In this document: positions 1 through 25,143 of the stretch, piece after piece
Position numbering within the stretch: the first letter of the stretch is position 1
Layout of the letters: each line of letters opens with the position of its first letter
NCBI RefSeq assembly: GCF_029227915.1
Contig: NC_079885.1
Span: 7,254,001-7,318,000, forward strand
DNA length: 64,000 bases
Direction: 5' to 3'
Origin: Hydractinia symbiolongicarpus
Lineage: Eukaryota > Cnidaria > Hydrozoa > Anthoathecata > Hydractiniidae
Position numbers and translations under genes: made by a program
The notes under the pieces: model-generated
What the model was told of the DNA's origin: nothing
Database searches by the model: none
What the model saw: only the letters and a program-made list of their open reading frames with translations

Positions 1-626
1 AGTTTAATGTAGAAAATTGTAATAAATCTCGTTCCTCAATTCGCGTGTCAAATTTTTACCTTTCTTCATCTTGACAGCGACATGATTCTGATAGGTAAGA
101 AAGAATAGGTTGGGTTTAGAATATATATATTTTTAAAAATCATCCGCCAAAAATTTCATTGCGATCTGCGAGTCCTCTCTATTAACTGCTTATTTTCCTG
201 ATAGTATTTAAGGCTGAAATTTAAGTCAAATCTGTTGTGCGAGAAAAAAAAACTAGTGTGTTTCGGCCCTCAAAATATTTAAATTATCATGTTCTTAACA
301 ATGGAAAGCCTATCTATTTGCGAGTAACACGATGGTAAATGTGTTTTTCAAAAGTAATGGCCCTTCATCGTAGACGCTTTAGATTTGGAAAGCACTTTAT
401 TTAGTCCTAATATAAGGTATTATTATGCTCTCCTATATACTATATTGCACCGCACTACACATCTCTAGTACCCCAAAGTATCCCAACCATTCCAAAGCAT
501 CCCAGGGATGTCTTAGATTTCTCGTAATTTCAATGGTATATATAACATCATTGATCCCTTTTTGTTACCAAACTGGTTCTAATCATAAAGTTTAGAAAGT
601 ATAGAATTAAAAAATTAAATAATTAG

Positions 627-807
627 TCTCTTTAATAATAGACGTCGTCTGTCTGTGTGTCCGCGAAAGCCGTGTCCCGTAACGGAAACACGAAATTTTT
701 TTAATGCGCATCAATACCAAATGTGATATATTTCTGTCCACTTTGTTGCAACGGGTTAATTTAAAGGACGGGCGACCCCGTGGATTTTTCCACGGGTTAA
801 CGGCTAG
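627..807 (+). mobile_element. short Helitron-like element, copy 1
   Basis: Begins TCTCTTTAATAATAGACG followed by GTCTGTCTGTG. Ends with a hairpin (CCGTGGATTTTTCCACGG), a short spacer and CTAG followed by T. A TC start and a hairpin plus CTAG end between A and T fit Helitron termini. There is no coding capacity. Confidence 0.6.
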
Positions 808-953
808 TCTCTATAATAATAGCCGTATTCCGTCTATCTGTCTGTCTGTCGTCACCCAAAATGGTAGCTTAGCTGCGGAAGTAGCGAGAAGCACGCAGTG
901 CGGTATAAAAAGGACGGGTGAACCTGTGGATTTTTCCACGGGCTAACGACTAG
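808..953 (+). mobile_element. short Helitron-like element, copy 2, head-to-tail
   Basis: Begins TCTCTATAATAATAGCCG directly after the CTAG of copy 1 and ends CCACGGGCTAACGACTAG before T, with the same 3' hairpin. Two elements sharing one junction form a tandem array, a known Helitron behaviour. Confidence 0.65.
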
Positions 954-1360
954 TGTACTATGTTTGTTACCAAACTGGTTCTAATTATAAAGTTTAGAAA
1001 GTATAGAATTAATTAAGTGGAATTTTGGGAATTTCATGGGATGTATTTAGAATAAGTACCTAATTTTGATTCCATTTTTGTTGCACGAAACTTTTTAGCG
1101 CGAAATTGGGGCGTTTGTGCAAAATTTATTATTTTTTTTACCCAAATTCGCAAAAATAAATTCGCACCTTTTCATTCCGCACGCTTAAGTTAAAAAAATA
1201 GAAACTGTTCTGATTGAATATTTATACCTGTAATAATAAAATATATAATATTTCACATTTTTCTGACATGTTGCAATTGAAAGCGAACAATTGGCGTTGA
1301 AATAGACCACGAATGATATATTTTGGGCCGCAAAAAGAAGGACTGTGAAATTTTCTTGTA

Positions 1361-1466
1361 CTAGTCGTTAGCCCGTGGAAAAATCCACGGGTTCGCCCGT
1401 CGCAACTAAGTTACCATTTTGCGTGACAGACAGACGGACAGACGTATACGGGCATTATGATATAGA
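1361..1466 (-). mobile_element. short Helitron-like element, copy 3, inverted
   Basis: On the minus strand it starts TCTATATCATAATGCCCG, with GTCTGTC repeats, and ends in the hairpin CCCGTGGATTTTTCCACGGG and CTAG next to T. 106 bp. Confidence 0.65.
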
Positions 1467-1815
1467 TGTCCAAAAAAACACACATAAAATGTCCTACCAG
1501 AAAAGAATCTGCGACGGAAGAGATTCTTGGATACTTTCTTGAAATCTAAGAAAACATGAAGCCGCGCATCAACAAAATAATTCAGGAAAAAAGGCAAAGA
1601 GATGCGCGGTCTGTCTTGCGATTAAAAGATATCCGATCCACGCTCAAGTCGTCTGAATTCAGAGAAACACAGAGAAATGACGTCACAGTTTTTATTTACA
1701 AAAAATCTCTTATAGGCATTGTATTTCGCGAATGTGCACTCATTCGTGTAGGTAAAAGATGTAAACAACAGAACACACAAGTTAAATAATCCATTTAAAC
1801 TTTTTTTTTTAAATA

Positions 1816-2741
1816 CAGTATTCTCTTCAAGTAACGGACACTCTAAAAGTCGGACACTTCTGATGAGCACACGCTTTGGTCTTACACCGGCCGTTTCTTT
1901 CTAATTTCCAAAACTTTCTAATTAGCGGACACTCAATTAGCGGACACTCTCATTAGCGGACAAATTTCTTTGCACAAAATGGCAAATATGGGCTTTTTTT
2001 CTCTCCAATTAGCGGACAGTCCAAAAAATTAGGGAGCAGCATAACAAAAAGAATGAAAAATTAAATAATTTTAAAATACTTAAAACTTTACAACTACAAG
2101 AAATGTCGGCTTTTACAGCCTCAATTTTTTTCGCAAACCAGTCAATCAACTTTTGTTGTCCATAAAACTTATATATAACCGGTATTTCCAGACCATAGTG
2201 TTCGGGACTTTCAAGAACATGAAACATATTTTTGACATGTTTTGTGGCATGTACCCAACAATGCTTTCGTTTTTTTAAAGAATCTGGAGTTAATGTGGAA
2301 GAGATTTCATCTGATGAGAGTGATAACGATTTTGAAAATGATGACGTTGAAGAGAAGATTACCATGCATGAAGCACTGGCTATAATTGTTGATAGATTAA
2401 TAAATTTGAAAAATTTTAATATAGAAGAAAGAACTTCTTTATCCTCACTTAAAGACATATATTTTCTCCATGAAATGCTTTTTTTTTAAATCTTTTTTGG
2501 TAATTTAGTTGATATTATGATGTCGATATTTGTTTATTTTTTTAAAAAAGTTATATTACATTCAATTTAGTTGTTTTCTCCTTTTTTCGTGTCTAATTCC
2601 AGCACGATACCCGCTAATTTTTTAAGTTAAACATTTCGTATACAAAATCGAATACAAAAATATACAAATACAAAAACGGACACCTCTAAATAGCGGACAC
2701 TTTGTTCATGCACCAACGGTGTCCGCTAATTGGAGAGAAAT
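1816..2741 (+). mobile_element. decayed pogo/Tigger-like DNA transposon
   Basis: Starts CAGTATTCTC after TA. Repeats of TTAGCGGACACTC run through the left end. The right end is the inverse (GTGTCCGCTAATTGGAGAGA), but its last bases are changed. Between them, plus frame 2232-2489 reads CTQQCFRFFKESGVNVEEIS followed by an acidic stretch and MHEALAIIVDRL, like the C-terminal tail of CENP-B/Tigger DDE transposases. The catalytic core is missing, so it is dead. Confidence 0.5.
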
Positions 2742-3536
2742 TAATTTCAGTGTCTTTTGAACCTTGTACTTCCAAAAACTTAATACGAAGTTCAATATAA
2801 CTCTATATATAGTCATGCTTTTTAACTACAAGAATGTATGCGCAAGTACAGAAACAATACATTTAAAAAACATGTTTCTGTCCGAAAAAAAAAAGAAAAA
2901 AACAATAAATTTTAAAAACAGACGCGAGCGTGCTTCGTTTGACTACCGAGAACCAGAAAAATTTAAAGTTCTTATGTAGGTCCTTGTGGTTTCTTTCAGA
3001 GAGATCACGTTATTCCTTTAAAATGAATACCTTTTCATAATTTTACCGAACAAAATATTTTCCACTTTTGTCTATTGTTAAAAATTAAAAACTATTGCTT
3101 ACGTTTTTTTCAGTCCATTTCCGATACAAGACAAAGAATTTTTAAGCCAATATCCTTTTTAATATACTTTATTTGCCACACAGAAATTTCGTTGCGCAAA
3201 AACTTTCTACAACTTTGAAAGCATTTTCCCGCATTTTATTATCCTATAATTTACGGACCAGAAAACGGGCCGAAATACCGAAAAGAGAAGTTATCCAGTG
3301 TTCGTCTTAGCAGGGGCGATTGATAAGGGTCCAGGTTAAAAGGAATATGACGTATTTACCATTTTAGGAAAAAATCGCCGCGTTGTTTGATATTTCAGAA
3401 GTTTAAAAACCTATCAAAAGGAAAGTGTCAATGTTTTCTAGTTGTTATACGGGATAATTTAAATTTAGTCAACTGATTTTAAATGAATACTTTCGCACGG
3501 TTTTTTCGTGGGCGGAAAGAAGAAGTACGAAAAAAA
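2742..3536. other. 3' flank of the JmjC gene
   Basis: No gene seen. A minus-strand AATAAA (TTTATT at about 3168-3173) could end the JmjC transcript, about 365 nt past its stop. Confidence 0.35.
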
Positions 3537-4988
3537 TTAAAACAGCTCAAGTATTTTGCGATACAAAGGATTAACATCCAGTTTACATCCTGCACATGGA
3601 AATTCTTTTGTAAGAAATGGATAGTACCAAAAATTGACAGCCAAATTTCTCTTCTCCGTGGGGTTTGGATACGATTGGACTTCATGCCACCAAAAGGACG
3701 GCATGTATAAAACATCACCTTCATTAAGGTAACATTCCATTGGCTCGGCTCTCGTAAAATTAGGAAAGCGCTCAAAATTAGGATTAAGAATGTCCACAGG
3801 TGACATCACCATTGATGTACTGTCTAAAAGTTTTTGAAAGCTGAACTTGTTTGTGTTGTGTTCATATCCTAGTAATCCTTCTTGTATGTGAGCTTCGTAC
3901 AAATTGTGATTCTGGTGCGGATCAAACAATGTCAGCTTTTTGTTGCCGCGCATCTGGCATAAGAAGTTTTCAAACGGATCAAAATGAAGCTTTCCCAACG
4001 TGTTTCCGTTGCTTAACCAAATATTCAAACTAGATGATTTTAAAATTCCGTCGACAAAGGTAAACGGTTTCACATCCTTTTCCAGTTCTGGAAAATATTC
4101 ACGGATCGAAGAATATTCTAAATAGGCAGATATATTCAATGAGTTATTCTTGTTTTCAACTAGATCTAGGAATTCGGAAAATTTGATATTTCCAACTGCA
4201 GGTCTGACGACTACCAAGTCAGGAAATTGAAGCTGGTCGCGAACATGTTTTGGAACGCGAAAAGTGTCGAAGTTTTCAAATTTACGAGCTTCGTCACACC
4301 CTTCAAACTCGCCATTTGGTGTCATCTTCACGTGAACCTTCTGGTTACCATATTTACGACGCAAAAACTCGTTGGACCAGTCTTTTAGGGCTGGCCAATG
4401 ATTTATAGCGTTCTCGATTATTACTGGCCTGGAACGATACATATATTTGGTGACGAATTCTTTCATTGTAGGCGGACTTATGCGCTCACATCGAGAACTG
4501 CTCAATAAAGAGTGAGTCACACGAAAAATATTTTTAAGAATATTATGTCTCACTTTTCCAGCTCTGGTTATTCTACCACTTGGTGTTACAAAAGCAAAAC
4601 AGGCATCGTTAAGAAACTTGACGACATCAGCTAACGACGTATCGTCGCCGTCAATACCAACCGCTGTGGGCGTATACAGCAGATTCGGTTTCACTAAACA
4701 TCTTCGATCTTTAAGTCTCTTTTCAAAGAAAGCTAAATTCTCCCCCTCGTGTGCGTGTTTCCATTTTATGACGTCACCTGGTTTTGGATTCCAAATACCA
4801 AACTCAATACTTTCGTTTTGAAACAACCATGACAGTGTCTTCAAAATGGCGTCACTGTCTCGCGGGCGCAAACTAAGGAGGAGGTGAGAGCGTTTAATAG
4901 TTTCCTGGACATCTCGCAGAGAGAAATCTTGGAGTTCTGATGCTGCCAACTGCACTGTAAAAATTAAACATATCAATTCACGGTACAT
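3537..4988 (-). CDS. JmjC/cupin-8 domain protein with N-terminal signal peptide
   Basis: One open coding exon of 483 aa. The ATG at 4988 is chosen because the frame upstream has only a TTG, and a splice-acceptor-like tract (TTGTTTCAG) lies just before it, so a 5' UTR intron is likely. Residues 1-16 look like a signal peptide (MYRELICLIFTVQLAA). Residues 170-465 form a JmjC/cupin-8 fold: RPVIIENAINHWPA near 187, then the Fe(II) triad H335-x-D337 (in LHFDPFENF) and H435 (in SFWWHEV). A Lys at 350 or 351 (in GNKKLTLFDP) fits 2-oxoglutarate binding. The expected chemistry is Fe(II)/2OG-dependent hydroxylation, as in the FIH/JMJD7 group; the substrate is unknown. Residues 20-165 match nothing I recognise. 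The signal peptide and lack of a KDEL-type tail imply ER lumen or secretion, unlike nuclear histone demethylases. All catalytic residues are present. The family call is firm; the subfamily is not. Confidence 0.88.
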   Translation of the reverse strand: MYRELICLIFTVQLAASELQDFSLRDVQETIKRSHLLLSLRPRDSDAILKTLSWLFQNESIEFGIWNPKPGDVIKWKHAHEGENLAFFEKRLKDRRCLVKPNLLYTPTAVGIDGDDTSLADVVKFLNDACFAFVTPSGRITRAGKVRHNILKNIFRVTHSLLSSSRCERISPPTMKEFVTKYMYRSRPVIIENAINHWPALKDWSNEFLRRKYGNQKVHVKMTPNGEFEGCDEARKFENFDTFRVPKHVRDQLQFPDLVVVRPAVGNIKFSEFLDLVENKNNSLNISAYLEYSSIREYFPELEKDVKPFTFVDGILKSSSLNIWLSNGNTLGKLHFDPFENFLCQMRGNKKLTLFDPHQNHNLYEAHIQEGLLGYEHNTNKFSFQKLLDSTSMVMSPVDILNPNFERFPNFTRAEPMECYLNEGDVLYMPSFWWHEVQSYPNPTEKRNLAVNFWYYPFLTKEFPCAGCKLDVNPLYRKILELF

Positions 4989-5938
4989 TTCTAATTTTTG
5001 TGTGTTAGTCAACCTGAAACAATAAGCAAGAAATGTTATCAAGCGTTTGCGCGTAGTTTCCCATTGATTTGTTTGGTGAGAACTACTTTATAGTGACACC
5101 ATTGATGTTGTTGCTTGTTTTTGTCAATAACACGGAATGCAATCTATCGAGATCAAATTATGTGCGGAAACAAGATTATGTAGTCTCATTGTCATAGTGT
5201 TTGCCATACCTTTGAAGTAAAAGCGTGTTTGATGCTAACTTTATCGTTTTCAGTTATCCATTTTTCATCGATCTTAATTTTTTCATCTGACTTATTACCT
5301 TACCCGTTCAAATCTTGTCGACCCTAATGATCAGTTTTTCAGGTGAGGCGAATTAGGACTTGCGGAAATGTAAACCGATAAATTGAGCTGAGAAACAAAT
5401 TTAACAAGTTAGAAAATATTTAAAAATATCCAATTTATAGAGATACCTTAACTAATTGTCGACCTCTTACCTGGGAAATAAAATTCTGCGAGAAATTTAT
5501 ACCTTCTAACTTCTTCTGCCTATAAAATCAGTTTCTTGAATGTTCCCAAAATTTTGACCGTAAGATTTTACAGCACCTTCTAAATCAATACAAAAATTTG
5601 AAAATCGATGAAATTATTTCTCAGCCTATTTTTTCTGTCGCCGAATCACTAAGCGCCGAGAAAGTTAGGCTCAATACTTGTCCGTCAGATTTTTTGCCAA
5701 TCCTTATCTTGGTGAACGCTTAAACCTTCTTACATGTTTTTTTTTCTGACAAGACATTCAATTATATATTCTCAATTTTTATCATCATTGTTGCGTTCGT
5801 TGTCGTGAAGTCATCATCTACAAGTTAAACAGCAAAACTTTGAAAATAATATCCATTTAATAAATAGACTACACTTCTTTTTCTAAAATTTCAGAAATAT
5901 AGTAAATAAAAAAACATTTCTATCACAAAAAAAAAATT
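4989..5938. other. gap between JmjC and AARS, same strand
   Basis: 950 bp holding the JmjC promoter/5' UTR (acceptor-like tract near 5010) and the AARS 3' UTR. No other coding sequence or repeat recognised. Confidence 0.5.
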
Positions 5939-21044
<15,106 letters not shown>

Positions 21045-21395
21045 CAACTCGACAGTGGCTTTGGCTGGTGAAATTTAGTCGAAATTTTTGTTTTTACTTC
21101 GTGGAACTGGTTTATGAGCATGCTGGATTAATATTTTACGGAATACGCATTTCTCTCGCACTTTATTTTCAGGACTTTTAGAAAGGGACCCTGTTTCAAG
21201 CTTTCTATATTTTGGTACCCACCTTTGTGCTTTGTACACAGCTACCTTTTTATTTGTAAGTTCGCTTGAAACACCATATCGGAGGAAGGTAATTTTCTGA
21301 CAATTTTATTATTTTAAACGAAATCAAAAATTTGGCTTCGGACCGAGGTGCCCTAACTTTTCTCTACATGTGTTCAGGCTGGAAATTGTTTTTCC

Positions 21396-21497
21396 GAACC
21401 TCGTTCCCACGGCATCTTGTATCTTCTTTTCTAACATCGGACGGCGATTCTCGCCGTCCCAAGAAAAAAAAGACAACAGACACTGGAAACGAGGTTG
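21396..21497. mobile_element. palindromic MITE with 9-bp target duplication
   Basis: Ends read GAACCTCGTTCCCACGGCAT and GGAAACGAGGTTG, with a GACGGCGATTCTCGCCGTC hairpin in the centre. Flanks TGTTTTTCC and CGTTTTTCC agree at 8 of 9 bases. It belongs to the same family as 38150-38265. Confidence 0.65.
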
Positions 21498-22264
21498 CGT
21501 TTTTCCTACAGTTTTTATTTATTTTACAGCACGTTACAAATTTTGGAGACTCATAATAAAAGTATATACCATTTTTGATTTTTTTCTAGCCTCGCCAATG
21601 TCCTTATTTTGTTCTTATTTTTTAACCATTTTCAGTCCCATTGTTTTTAAAAATTATAAAAGCCAATTACAATAACAAACTTTTACGTTTTTTTTCTTTT
21701 CTTGTTTTAGAACGATTTCATGGCTTTGGTTTATCGAAACTAAAGAAGAAAAACAATTAGATCGAATGATCTTGGAATTACCTTGGAATTATCAATGTCA
21801 TTCTGACATTTAATTCGTGAAGTACATGACTTTATTGTTACTTCACGTCAAATTAGTTTCAATTAATATAGTTAGTCTTTGCATGTTTGTACTTAAAAGA
21901 AGATCTTGTTGTATTTCCTTCTCATCTTCAAGGCTCTTTGAGATTAACCTTTAAACTCTGGCGTCAAGAATAGTTATATTCGTGAAGTTGAAATTGTAGT
22001 TCAATACTTTTCTGTATTGTACCACGCATTGTTTCTTACCGTTTTAATTGATGGCGGAGAATTCACATACAATATTTACTCTATTATTTCTGCTGTGGAA
22101 TTTGCGTTTCAGACTTAGAATTAAAGATTTTGATAGAGAGGCGGAATTATTTTTTTTCAAAGCGCGAGATTTGGGTTATATCATTTTTAAAAACAAAAAA
22201 AAATCAGCAAGTTTTATTAAAAGTCACAGAGTTATGATAAGTGAAAATCATAAAAACACAAAGA

Positions 22265-22403
22265 CAGTAAAACCTCTTTATAGGGAACACCATTGGGATT
22301 TCATAAAAGTGTCTGCTATGTTATGGCATCTTGACAGTCATTTTATCTGTTCCTGGGAAAAGTGTCCGTTTTAGAGAGGTGTCCGCGATAGGGATTAAAT
22401 CTG
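22265..22403. mobile_element. pogo-like MITE
   Basis: The left end CAGTAAAACCTCTTTATAGG is mirrored by the right end CGCGATAGGGATTAAATCTG. Internal GTGTCCG motifs match the element at 1816-2741. 139 bp with no coding capacity. Confidence 0.5.
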
Positions 22404-23168
22404 TAGCAATGAAGAAAGGCAGCTTTTACATCCTTCATTGAATTCTAACATGTATGCATTCGGAACTGTTGTAGAAATGCTACTTTCGCTGCTATGTGCA
22501 CCCTAAGCCGATAGAAATGCACGGAAATATTAAAGTACATAAAAAACGGTACAGACTCGATAAAAATAACAGCAAATGGATTTAACGAGTCGGGAATAGC
22601 AAAGATGCGGGAATAAAATGTTAAATACGGGTACATTCTCGACCCAGAGCTCTTTGAGATAGACCTGTCAAAGAGCTCTTGGAACCAGAATGAATACGGT
22701 ATACTCCATTATGTGTCTGGACAATTATTGGAAAGTAAAAAGCATGCTCCTCCAAAGAATATTTGTTGTAGTGTCCACATACTGCTTATCATGCTCTGAA
22801 AATTTTCTGCCATAGAATTTGTAACTTTCGTCTACTTTTTTGGAACCTATTTTCTGGATTTGTTATTGGGATTTTGCGGATCCTAATTTTGCAAACCATA
22901 TCGGTAGAAGAAAGTCCGCAAAAAAAATCTGCAAAAATTTAGGTGCTTTGAAATAATGAAGTCACTTTTCGCCGACTAAATTTTTTAATTTAATCACTTT
23001 TTACCGACTAATTTCCACATAAAAATCAGTCTAAATAAAAGCGTGCCTTTAAATCTCTCTGAAGTGATAGAAGAAAGTTTTACCACTATTGGGTAGAAAT
23101 TACAAGACTTACTTTTAAATTTCCTAATTAAATCTTAAAATCATCCAATTATAGGATGGCTAAAGTTG

Positions 23169-25143
23169 TCACAGTCCATTTTTGAACATGTATTTATGAA
23201 CCGAATTCCATGCTATATAGGTGGCGTATTCACTAACATCCATCTTTGTTATATCCAAATCTCTAGAGTATTTAATTAAATTTCGCGATACACTCGAATC
23301 TACTTTGCTGCTGGTATCCATAATAGCTTTCAAGTTGTCAGTAAAATTAAACTTTTGAAATTCACATTTGCTATGGTAACATGGAATATGTGTTTGTTTT
23401 ACTGCAGCTTTTCCAGAACACGACGAGGTGTCTAAATTCATCTTATACTCGTTAGAAAAATCTGGAATGATGTCATTTAAAGTTAATTCGGCAGCATATA
23501 ACAAAGAGACTGGTTTCCACCAACGCTTCCATACACCATATTTTTGACTACCTGAAAAATTTATATCTTCTATCCCTTTTAAATTACTACTAAATTCGTT
23601 TAAATATATATACTTCGTCAAAGAAAGTGTTTTATTGGCTGCATAAATCAGAATATTTCTTTTACCGTACCACGTGGAACCAACACAATGTACTCCTCTA
23701 TGTACCATCTTTAATTTTCGTGCAATTGACATTAGCCGTTTCTTATTGAAAGAATCGCAGTACGCGCCATTTCCAACAGCAATAGCCCTAGTTGGTCGAG
23801 TAAACCATAAAGCGGGTCCTAAAAACACATCCACATCTGTTCGCAGTAAATATTTGTAAGGTTTTAGTATTTTTCTTATTTCTTTTTTCTTAAACATAAT
23901 GAAAGAATTTAGAACAGGGTAATCAAAATCGACTTGGTTGTTTTCTTCAATGTAATAACAGGACGGTCTCGTATTTGAGTCGATTCCAGTTGATGTTGTC
24001 AATTTCTTGCACTCTTTTGGAAGAAACGGACACATGTCTGCATAACAAAATGTTAGCAAATCTACTCGTAATGAGTTTCGAAGTTCTTTGTACGATAAAA
24101 GACTTTGTCTGTTTTTATTTATAAACTTCCACGAACCATATAACATATTGATAAATTGCACGACAAATTCAGTTTCAAAGGATGGCAAATAGCTAATGAT
24201 ACCCAGACGATCAAGATGCATTGTAGGTAGCACATCATCTTTTACGATTTCTTGAAAGAATTGATTTTCTTCAAAAGCACTACTGGGGAGTGTTACAATG
24301 ATTGGATGTTTCAAAAGTTCTTTTTGTTTTATAATATCGTAAGGCCTGTTTGTCTTTTTTCGCCAAACAATTCTCTTTCTTGTGTTTTTAAAGTATTCCT
24401 TTAGAGTTTTGACGTATTCACTTTTCGTGTTAAGAACTACAATTCGCTTTTCCGCAAGTGGAACAAAGTTAACTGAAAAAAAGAAAGAAAAACTGGTGAT
24501 ATGGAACTATTATATGATTTATCATCATTATTATTTGAACACAGAATAAACTAATTTACAGAAAGAAAATAGGTCAAAATTATCATTTGTTTGTAACCCC
24601 AAAACTCTGAGCATAGGTCATACTAATGATACAGCATAGCAACAGAATGTAAAGCACGTCCGCCTAGACGTTAAGATATCCTTTATTTACCGAAAAAAAC
24701 GCAGTTGTAGTTTTCATTTAGGACTTTAGGACTCCTCTAACAACGAGAAGGTGTGATACCGCCAATTTACCTTCTCTAACAGTCTTAAGACTGCAAAGCT
24801 TATAAGTACACTCTTAAAGGTTACCGCAAAGTCGGCTTTTTTAACTTAATAATCCTCTGTTTAGAATGTTCCAATGGCCCTGGAATTACCATGTGTAGAT
24901 TACATAGTCTCACTTTTTTCACTTTTTTCAAATATTTTTCAACTGTATACTTATTTCATATGATCTAATTTTTCCTATTTAACCTTTAACGCTTTGCTAT
25001 ACGAAAAAACATCATCATCTTCAAACTTTCAAAAAAGCAAACTTACTTCGGTTAGCTACCGTCATAACTGTTTGAAATACAATCCAGACAACGCAGAGAG
25101 CAGTTCCACAAAGAATTAAAAAACGACAACGTCTTGGCTTCAT
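23169..25143 (-). CDS. DUF7164-type type II membrane protein, glycosyltransferase-like
   Basis: Two exons: 25047-25143 (donor A|GTAAGT) and 23169-24472 (acceptor TTTTTTTCAG), joined in phase 1 to give 466 aa. Residues 1-7 are basic (MKPRRCR), followed by a single hydrophobic anchor at about 8-28 (FLILCGTALCVVWIVFQTV), so a Golgi/ER type II topology is expected. The central KYLLRTDVDVFLGPALWF has a D-x-D pair (D245, D247). GSTWYG at 297-302 and GNGAY before it look like the conserved core of DUF7164 proteins, whose function is not established. The D-x-D and the topology suggest a nucleotide-sugar-dependent transferase; this is inference. Several Cys in the C-terminal half fit a lumenal domain. 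The frame inside exon 2 runs well past its first Met candidates, which is why the anchor exon is needed. Confidence 0.82.

Larger units (their letters stand above)
561..1010. repeat. 49-bp direct repeat flanking a Helitron-like pair
   Basis: Positions 561-609 and 962-1010 share TTTGTTACCAAACTGGTTCT followed by AAT(C/T)ATAAAGTTTAGAAAGT and ATAGAATTA, with one mismatch. The interval between them holds two Helitron-like elements. The rest of 1-560 shows no gene or recognised repeat. Confidence 0.8.
21045..23168. other. intergenic, AARS promoter side
   Basis: Apart from the two MITEs at 21396 and 22265, this is AT-rich sequence with no supported gene. Reading frames here (for example 22048-22374) lack protein-like composition. 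Confidence 0.5.

Noticed and set aside
2009-2458. 149-aa minus-strand frame
   Set aside because: Low-complexity composition antisense to a transposase-like tail; no homology recognised.
22048-22374. 108-aa plus-strand frame
   Set aside because: Ends inside a pogo-like MITE and has AT-driven composition; no splice or conservation support.
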